64,000 nt of DNA from Candidatus Opimibacter skivensis. GTDB lineage: Bacteria; Bacteroidota; Bacteroidia; Chitinophagales; Saprospiraceae. Shown in pieces: positions 57,159 to 64,000 of this stretch. A program made the translations under genes and the position numbers. The stretch spans positions 135,085-199,084 of the forward strand of contig JADKHH010000026.1 of assembly GCA_016721905.1 (NCBI GenBank), in the 5' to 3' direction. The number at the start of each line of letters is the position of its first letter. Within the stretch, counting starts at the first letter, position 1. The notes under the pieces are model-generated. The model searched no databases. It was not told the DNA's origin and saw nothing but the letters and a program-made list of their open reading frames with translations.

Positions 57159-57970
57159 CTAATCTTCCCTGACTTCAATAAATAATGTATCGGCATTCAG
57201 GCCCGTAAATATTCCGTAACCATTGGTGATGCTGGTGGATGGATTGGTCAGGTTTTGCGAACTGGTGGTGCTCTCGTTATAGAGTGCAGCATAATCAGGC
57301 AGTACATGGTAAAGAATGATACGATGGGTGCCGAAGTATTGAAATTCCTGAGAGCGAATTTCAGTAGCTGCCGCTGTAGTAGGTGATTTCCGGAAGATAT
57401 TGGAGGGCGGGTCATTGTCGCCAAAATCACGTATGGGGTCAAGGGTGGTTTCCACATTCTCCACGATGGCGAGATAATAATCATTATTTGGATTATCCCA
57501 TGTGAGCTCAACAGGATCAGGCATCGAAAATCCTCCGGTTGGAAAACCTGATGTGCTGTCTATCCTCGTTACATATATAGAGGTTACAGATTGTTTGAAA
57601 TTCCGGGGCTTGGAAGGAATGTATGTATACGCGGAAACGATCTGCGAATTGAAAAGAAATGATAAGGTGTATTCTGCATTTTCAGTTACAATCAAACTAC
57701 TGTCAATGTATACCCCATCGCCCAGGGGGTTAAGTTGTAGACGATATTGTCGCTGGTGACGGTGATGGAAAGGTTGTCCATGTCATCAGCCGCATATTCA
57801 ACAGCGGATGAAAAGGGAAGCTGACGTGTGACTTTAGCATTCCAATAATCGCCAGGCTGTATGTATGTTTCAATAATGGCCCAATCTGTAAAGTCAGATG
57901 TTTCTTGTTGCGTGCATCCATGGATCAGCATGAACATAAAAAGCAAAAGCGAGGTTGTCATTTTTTTCAT
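57159..57970 (-). CDS. DUF4249 lipoprotein, one frameshift
   Basis: Start MKKMTTSLLLFMFMLIHGC with Cys19 as lipid site; then ETYIQPGDYWNAKVTRQLPF. The frame breaks in a C-rich run near 57724 (TTAACCCCCTGG) and one base joins it to DGVYIDSSLIVTENAEYTLS and the second frame ending LFIEVRED. About 270 residues, matching DUF4249 (beta-sandwich surface lipoproteins). Such genes typically follow TonB receptors, as here, and probably form an outer-membrane uptake complex whose substrate is unknown. Confidence 0.85.
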
Positions 57971-58057
57971 AAAGTATTATTCTTAAACTGCTTTTTCAAA
58001 TGGATACAAATAGCGTTTGTGTAAACCATTGCTCCAGGTATTTCTCCTATTTTTCAT

Positions 58058-61053
58058 TTACCAGTTTTTTAAGGAGAGTGTGATGTTTGGCGTCATGCCC
58101 AGATAGTTGATGTTGGTTTCAATGATCTGATTGTCTTCAATCGTGTATTGCTTATACCACAGGTTGGTACGGTTATAAAAATTGAATATAGACAACCTGA
58201 TATACCCTATCTCCTTCCGCTTGCGGTCACCTTGCTCTCCTGCCAGCAGTTTAAAATTGACAGATAGATCCAGGCGATGATAATCAGGAAGGCGCACAGA
58301 ATTTTTTGGATGTAACGGTAAAATAATCAGCCGTGCTACCGTCCAGCAACGAACAGCATATGCTCCTGAAGGAGCCGTATAAGGCCTTCCTGTCGCAAAC
58401 ACCCAGGAGGCTGAAAAATCCCATCGCTTCAATTTGTAGGGACACGATCTTGAATTCATGCGTTACATCCTGATTGGCGGGATAATAATCCGTGGAGTAA
58501 ACATCAAAATGGTTGCGGGCCTCCCCTATGGTATATGAAACCCATCCATTGAGTTTACCTATCTGGCGCTGCAAAAGAAATTCTAATCCCCTCGCATACC
58601 CATATCCGGAGTAATTTTCCTGATAGCTCACACCCTGAGGACTTGGATTGAAGCGAAGAGAATATTCGGTTAGCCCTTCTATCTCTTTGTAATACGCTTC
58701 CACACTGGCAATCCACTGGTTGGTTTCATAAGAAACACCAGCTATGTAATGGACAGCAGAACTGACAGGAACTGAATTACCATCTGAGAGCAACCAAAAA
58801 TCTTTACTGCCTGATAAAATATCCTCACGTGTTACCCGATTGGCAAACTGATAGTATTTACCGATAGCCCCCTTAAGTGTGACCCTATCGACGATACTGT
58901 ACGACAGAGATGCGCGGGGCTCGTAATACATCTTACCAGATTGCTGAAAATAGCTGGCGCGGATGCCCGGGAGCAATCGAATTTTGTCTTTAAATAATTT
59001 TGTTTCACTCTGAAAGTAACCACCTGCAAGTACAGAATTGTCGTGACGGTCAAGAACAGTGGACGTGTCGTTTTGCGCATAGGTATACTTGATGTCGTAT
59101 TGTGTGGCAAATCCACCAAACTGTAGCTGAGCGAAGGTGAACGCATCCCACTGGTAATCCGACTTTATACTGTAATCTTTTAAGTCGTTATTTTCAAAAA
59201 TACCATTGTTCGTAGTGGTGGTTTCTCCGTCAGAATTGGTGCGGGTCATTTCCTGCGAACGATCACGGTCACTGAAATAATTGGAAAAGCTAATGAGGGT
59301 GTTCCCATAGAGCTTTGGATTCCATTTACGACTCCATTTCAGGCTGGTGCCAAAGTTTCCGTACTTCGTGAGATCGGTGGAGCTGAAACTAAAAGCTGGA
59401 GTAAAACCGCCAAAGGATGGAAGGTCGGAGTTGTCAATACTGTTATCTAATTTATCCGTGCCATTGAATATGCTGAGTGAAATAACATCCTTATCGTTGG
59501 GACGATATGTAAATTTGCCGTTGACATCATAGAAGTAGGAAGTTACTTTTGTATCCTGCATGAAGCGGCCCCCACCCGGTCCACTCATGACGGGTTGGGT
59601 AGATGTAGTGTTACTACTTGAATTAAACTTGTCAAAAATCTTATTGTAGAGCGGCCCTTTATAGGATTTGCGGAATGTCACGATGGAGGAAATCTTGTCC
59701 CCAATCGGAATCTCAGCCCATACATTCAAACTGAGCAAACTTAAATCGCCACCAAAATTTGCTTTTTTCTGGGATCCGTCTTTCGCGGTTATTTCGGTAA
59801 CACTTGAAAGCCGGCCGCCAAAACGGGATTCAAAGCCTCCCTTGTAGAGCTGAACATCCTTTAAGGCATTTGCATTGAAGGCGCTGTAAAAACCATAAAG
59901 ATGGTCTACCTGGTAGACCGTGAAGCCATCATAGAGCACCAGGTTCTGGTCAGGTGTGCCACCACGTACATACAAACCTGAAGAAGATTCGTTGGAGGCG
60001 CTCACACCTGGCATTAACTGAAAGAACGCATGACATCGCGCTCACCAAGGTTCGGAGTTGTTCTAATTTCTTTGGCGTCATCTTGATAACACTGATGTCG
60101 TCTCGCCTGGAAATAACGACTTCATCTTTTGAGGCTGCGATCGTTACCGTTTTGAGTAAGCGGATTCAGGTGCCACCAAGACATTCAGGTTTTGCTTTGG
60201 CATGATTGGCGTAAGGAATACCTCCGTAGTGGAATAGCCAATATAGCTTACCACCAGGGTGCTTGTATCCGTGGGCACCTTGAGCAGCGTAAAGAATCCG
60301 TCAACATTGCTTAGTGCGCCAACGGTAGTGCCCTTTATAAAAACAGTGCAGAAAGGCAATGCTTCACCAGATGACTTATCACGCACGATACCTGACAGCG
60401 TAAAGTTCAACGTTTTAGGTGGCCCGAAATACGACTTGGTCGGCTTTACGTTCGCAAGACCCTCATAGGCAGGGTCATCGGCTTCCTCATCAATGTAAAA
60501 ATTACCAACTTCATTTTCAGCAGGGTTATCTTCTTCTATAGAGGATGCTTTAAACTTTTCAACGAGTGCTGTTGCATCGGGTGTGGCCGTACCAGCAGAG
60601 ACCACCGTGCTTTTAAATGTAGTCTTAAAACTGTAGGAGCTTTCCTCCATAGCCTGTATATCTGCTGCGGAGATCGTTGTATCATAGATGTACAGGAAAA
60701 TATTGTTGTTCCTGCTTTTGAAGCTTCGTGTCAACAAGCTGACCAGTGAAGGAAAACATGAAAGCTTGCTTTGGATGGTACCTCCCTTGTTAGGCACATA
60801 CACAAAATTATAATTGTAGAACTGAGGAAGATTCCTTAACGTGTCCTCTTCAAATGTCCTATCAATGGATTGATTCAGCTTACAAAGCACGAAGATAAAG
60901 GGCGTCGATGACCGTTTCATCCTGCAAGGCGCTATACATGATGTATTCAAAGTTGCATTCACTGCCGGGACGGTTGAATTCATAGCGTTGCTGTTGGGCA
61001 AAAGTATTTAAGGAGTAAAGGGTTAAAAACATTAGTACAGGAATAGACCGCAT
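58058..61053 (-). CDS. TonB-dependent receptor, several frameshifts
   Basis: Start ATG 61051-61053 gives signal peptide MRSIPVLMFLTLYSLNTFAQ. After a shift near 60905 an unusual ~200-residue N-terminal region (IFLYIYDTTISAADIQAMEE) leads into a carboxypeptidase-regulatory-like domain (LSGIVRDKSSGEALPFCTVF). Two or three shifts at 60010-60150 cut the plug (KDEVVISRRDDISVIKMTPK). The main frame (58284-60014) has SSSGLYVRGGTPDQNLVLYD and DVQLYKGGFESRFGGRLSSV, then the barrel. A last shift near 58440 leads to IFNFYNRTNLWYKQYTIEDN and the C-terminal Trp (TLSLKNW). It is an outer-membrane importer acting with the DUF4249 lipoprotein 87 bases downstream. Confidence 0.88.
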
Positions 61054-61249
61054 CAGCAGAACATTTTCTGTAAAATGCTCATGCTACAATGAGATAGAAA
61101 TTTCATAGGCAAAGGCGGGGATTGTATCCGGAGTAGTCAAAGAGGATTAACTTAATGCTCATGACATTCCGGATGCTCAGCATTTTTGTCAAGCTTACGA
61201 CACTAATTGCAGTTTCCATGTCGGCATTAACTTCGGTCGTAAGAGAGTG

Positions 61250-61926
61250 CTACACTAAATACACTTTTTTAAACTCTTCTTCATATTTATTACCGATGGG
61301 AATTTGAAAAGTATTAATCGTGATCGTTTATTCCGGACAAAGTTTATTTTATCTAATGGAACTATGTAAAGGCGATACCCGGCAAAATTCAGTGGGTGTT
61401 AACTTCTCTTCCATCGCCTTGAGGTTCGTGTAACGTCAATACAGGCTTTCCATTCTCACATGAATCTTGGTAGTCATCCATGGTTTCGATGAATAGTATG
61501 TCAGCAAAATGAATCTTTACTAACCGGTAGACTGAGCGCACGTACAATACTGAGCTTCCCTGCTTTCCAGATTGCTTCGCGTAATTATAATAGTCTCCTG
61601 TCCTTATGCACGGCTTCCGAAAACCTTTCGAACTCAAATGGCTTCAACAAATAATCAACAGCGCTGGTTGAATCCTTCAGAGCATACTCGCTGTAGGCGG
61701 TCGTAAATGACCATCGGACTTTGTGCCAATGATTTGTAAAAATCAATACCTGAAATATCCGGCATTTTGAATGTCGAATAAGGTCGACCGGGGAGCTTGC
61801 AGGTATTTTTGCTGCATCAGATGCTTTTAACAAATGTTTTGCCAAACTCAAGGAAAGGGACTTTTGAACAGAAATCCTTCAATATCTCAAGCGCTAAAGG
61901 CTCATCGTCTAAGGCTGACATTTCAT
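61250..61926 (-). pseudogene. LytTR response regulator, heavily frameshifted
   Basis: Pieces in several frames: LDDEPLALEILKDFCSKVPF (receiver start, ~61910), MPDISGIDFYKSLAQSPMV (phospho-acceptor loop), SAVDYLLKPFEFERFSEAV, then LytTR-domain text SGKQGSSVLYVRSVYRLVKI, FADILFIETMDDY, EFCR and a C-terminus ending EEEFKKVYLV at TAG 61250-61252. At least five single-base shifts in 670 bases. Same order and strand as the kinase remnant just upstream (gap 4 bases), so this is a second LytS/LytTR pair. Confidence 0.75.
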
Positions 61927-61930
61927 GATT

Positions 61931-62964
61931 CTAATTGAATGTTGAGTTCAACGTAAAGGATTTATCATTATCGTCATGCAGGATGCTATGCCTTCAGGAT
62001 ATACTAGTTGTAAGCGTTTCATCGTATTTTCAATACCCATTCCCGACTCGGGTTTTCCGTACTATTACTCTTATTTTCTTATTGGTCTCCCCCAACGTCA
62101 AGGTATCGCTCCACGCAATGGAAATATTTATTTCACATGCTGCTTCCTCCATACTGACTCCATGCTTAAAGGCATTCTCAATAAACGGAAGTATTAAAAT
62201 CTGTGGGGTGATCTGTATTTCGCTGGCTTCAGACATACATTAAAATCAAGGCTTGATATTCTTAGCCGCTAGGTCGCTGCAATTCAATGTATTGGAAACA
62301 TACTTGATTTCCTTACGAAGTGGAACTGTACTTTGCGCTGCCTCGCTGATGACATAACGCACGATGGAAGAGAGTTTGACGACTGCATCAACCAGCATGT
62401 TCTGATCGGTTGATGATCAGACTATAGATACTATTCAGTACATTGAACAGAAAATGTGGGTTAATCTGCGCCTGCAAGTACGATGATTGAACTTCATTTT
62501 CTCCTGTTCCATAATCGCCATTGTTTATAGATACGCAAGCCCAAAGGATATCAGGAAAATGTTCACAAACCTGAAGGCTACGCCACCGATGAGAAAATTT
62601 AGTCAAATGGGCATTTTACCACTAACGTTTTCTGATTGGGGGCAAGGACATTCATGGGTGGAAAGGACTGACCATACAAGTTGTTTAGCCAGCCAGTAAT
62701 AGAAGCAAATACAAAGCAACCAACTAATATTCAGGCTATACGTCCAGTATTTCTTCTTCGGGTAAAACAGGGAATGGCAAAATAATAATTGAAATAAAAC
62801 GCTATACCCGCTATAGAACCTGGAAGGATGGCCAAAATAAAATTGACCATTGTTCTCCGGATGGGAAGAAATGTACTTTGCCCTGGGAAAAAGAAAAATG
62901 GGGAAAGAAAGAATACCAGCCAAGGCAAAATGTGGATAAGGACTTGTACGCCTTTCTTGTTCAT
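61931..62964 (-). pseudogene. LytS-type histidine kinase, heavily frameshifted
   Basis: Start ATG 62962-62964: MNKKGVQVLIHILPWLVFFL with membrane helices (FILAILPGSIAGIAFYFNYY). Later frames give the phospho-acceptor segment LQAQINPHFLFNVLNSIYSL (~62420), then PFIENAFKHGVSMEE (N box, ~62170) and the C-terminus DNDKSFTLNSTFN ending at TAG 61931-61933. This is the short sensor form (about 345 residues, four helices, no periplasmic propeller). At least four shifts are needed to read it through. 62965-63268, upstream, has no gene seen. Confidence 0.75.
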
Positions 62965-63268
62965 GGAATGAGATTTTTGAAGTCAATAATAACGGATGAC
63001 CACTGGCAGATGGTGATAAAATCTCAGCAAGGGTAAATGTATAGCGAGAATTTATATTGACTCACTGGGCAGCCTATGCAAAAACAGGTTAAGAAACACA
63101 ATCCTCACCGATTGCCTCAAGCGCCATGTGAAGCTGGAACCCCGCTATCACGAACCACATGTTATGCGTTCGCCAAGTTGTCAGTTCGGAGTTCATCGGC
63201 CCCGAAGTTCTCACAACAGTTTATTAGAAGTGCATTATTGTAGGTTCATTTGAGTTTTTCACATTATT

Positions 63269-64000
63269 TTAATCAGTAAAATAATTGAACGCTTTTCCGT
63301 AATAGCGACACACACCTTTTGTCCCCAAACCAAATGTTCCCACTTTTATCTTCAATGATTCCGAAAATTACTGGGTTGTCAAGGTTTATTCTGCTCTATA
63401 ATTTTATTAAACAATTTTTCATTATAACTATACAAGAAATTAACATTGTCAGCACCCTTGTTGTGACCAACAAATAAATTTCCTTTTTTATCCTCCGCAC
63501 ATATACATCACAAAATAGGGTGTGACAAAACTTTTACCGACTTGCTTATCCTTAACGGCGGAGTCCATTGCCTCCTGCTTGTTTAGCCGAGCTTCTATCC
63601 AAATATTTCCAATTTTTATCCTCAAACAGAGAAGCAACTTGTTTAAGGGTAAATTATCCATGTCTGTATTTGGCAAATGACTTTCCATCACAGATAATAC
63701 GATTCCGTTGGTAGTTCCAATCCACATCCTACCTGTTTTATCTTTTATGATGGCATTAATATAATTATCATGAAGCTATCTTTAGTTGTGCGGTATTTTA
63801 AAGGTTTTTCCATCGTATCGGCACTCCGTTTTCAGTGCCAAACCAAATGTTTCCTTTTTCATCTTCTGCGATACAATTGGCGGTGTTATCAGAGCAAGCC
63901 GTTTTGTTGTAAAAAGTGTAAACGTTTCCCATCATAACAGTAAAAGCTCCTCGTGCATTACCAAACCAAATGTTTCTTTTGAATCTTCAAACAAAGTGAC
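63269..64000 (-). pseudogene. Propeller sensor-domain protein, frameshifted, 5' end outside window
   Basis: Several frames hold two-component-regulator propeller motifs: IIEDKSGNIWFG (~63340), then GNLFVG, GNIWI, IKDKTGRMWIGTTNGIVL (~63720), and EDEKGNIWFGTENG-like text at ~63850. The frame near the end reads CRYYGKAFNYFTD and stops at 63269-63271. The gene continues beyond 64000. It belongs with the LytS/LytTR remnants as an input protein. Shifts occur about every 100 bases. Confidence 0.65.

Overview
The window is bacterial and almost certainly from the phylum Bacteroidota, probably a Saprospiria-like lineage. The evidence is several secreted proteins with C-terminal type IX secretion (Por) sorting domains, propeller/Y_Y_Y-LytS-LytTR sensor pairs, a TonB receptor with a DUF4249 lipoprotein, delta-60 and SprB-type repeats, very long multidomain surface proteins, and intergenic palindromes of kinds common in this phylum. 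No rRNA, tRNA, CRISPR array or replication origin was seen.

Left part (1-33 kb), mostly clean long reading frames: an SDR-family gene cut by the window edge and tspO; a diheme cytochrome c on the opposite strand; a complete phosphate operon pstS-pstC-pstA-pstB-phoU with a hairpin after pstS; a minus-strand pair encoding a ~2,800-residue reprolysin-type metalloprotease/adhesin and a 1,163-residue protein with about 47 YadA-head-like 17-residue repeats and an S74 chaperone end. Divergent from that pair is a propeller histidine kinase with its LytTR regulator. Then come a T9SS-exported kelch-like protein, a ZIP metal transporter, an alpha/beta hydrolase, two beta-lactamase-fold serine hydrolases and a delta-60/SprB protein. 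Gene borders here carry short tandem repeats and a family of two-hairpin palindromes (four loci).

Middle part (33-42 kb): broken or frameshifted small genes, a GIY-YIG nuclease gene lying between two copies of a second hairpin family (four copies at 34.7-40.2 kb), a lipoprotein plus vanadium-haloperoxidase-like pair, a Crp/Fnr regulator and a T9SS sialidase-like BNR protein.

42.1-47.3 kb is an AT-rich accessory island: an OLD-like ATPase with TOPRIM-like domain (many frameshifts), a homing-endonuclease-type GIY-YIG/NUMOD gene, an unrecognised protein with a HEPN-like segment, and an intact DGQHR-domain (DndB-related) protein. This is the best candidate for an uncharacterised defence-type locus.

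Right part (47.5-64 kb): an ABC exporter (ATPase plus permease), a PaiB-like FMN protein, an SRPBCC protein, small envelope proteins, a beta-barrel protein, a large lipoprotein, a DUF4249/TonB-receptor operon with its terminator, and a second propeller-LytS-LytTR locus running off the right edge. Single-base frameshifts become dense towards this end, often in homopolymers, so much of the apparent gene decay may be consensus error rather than biology.
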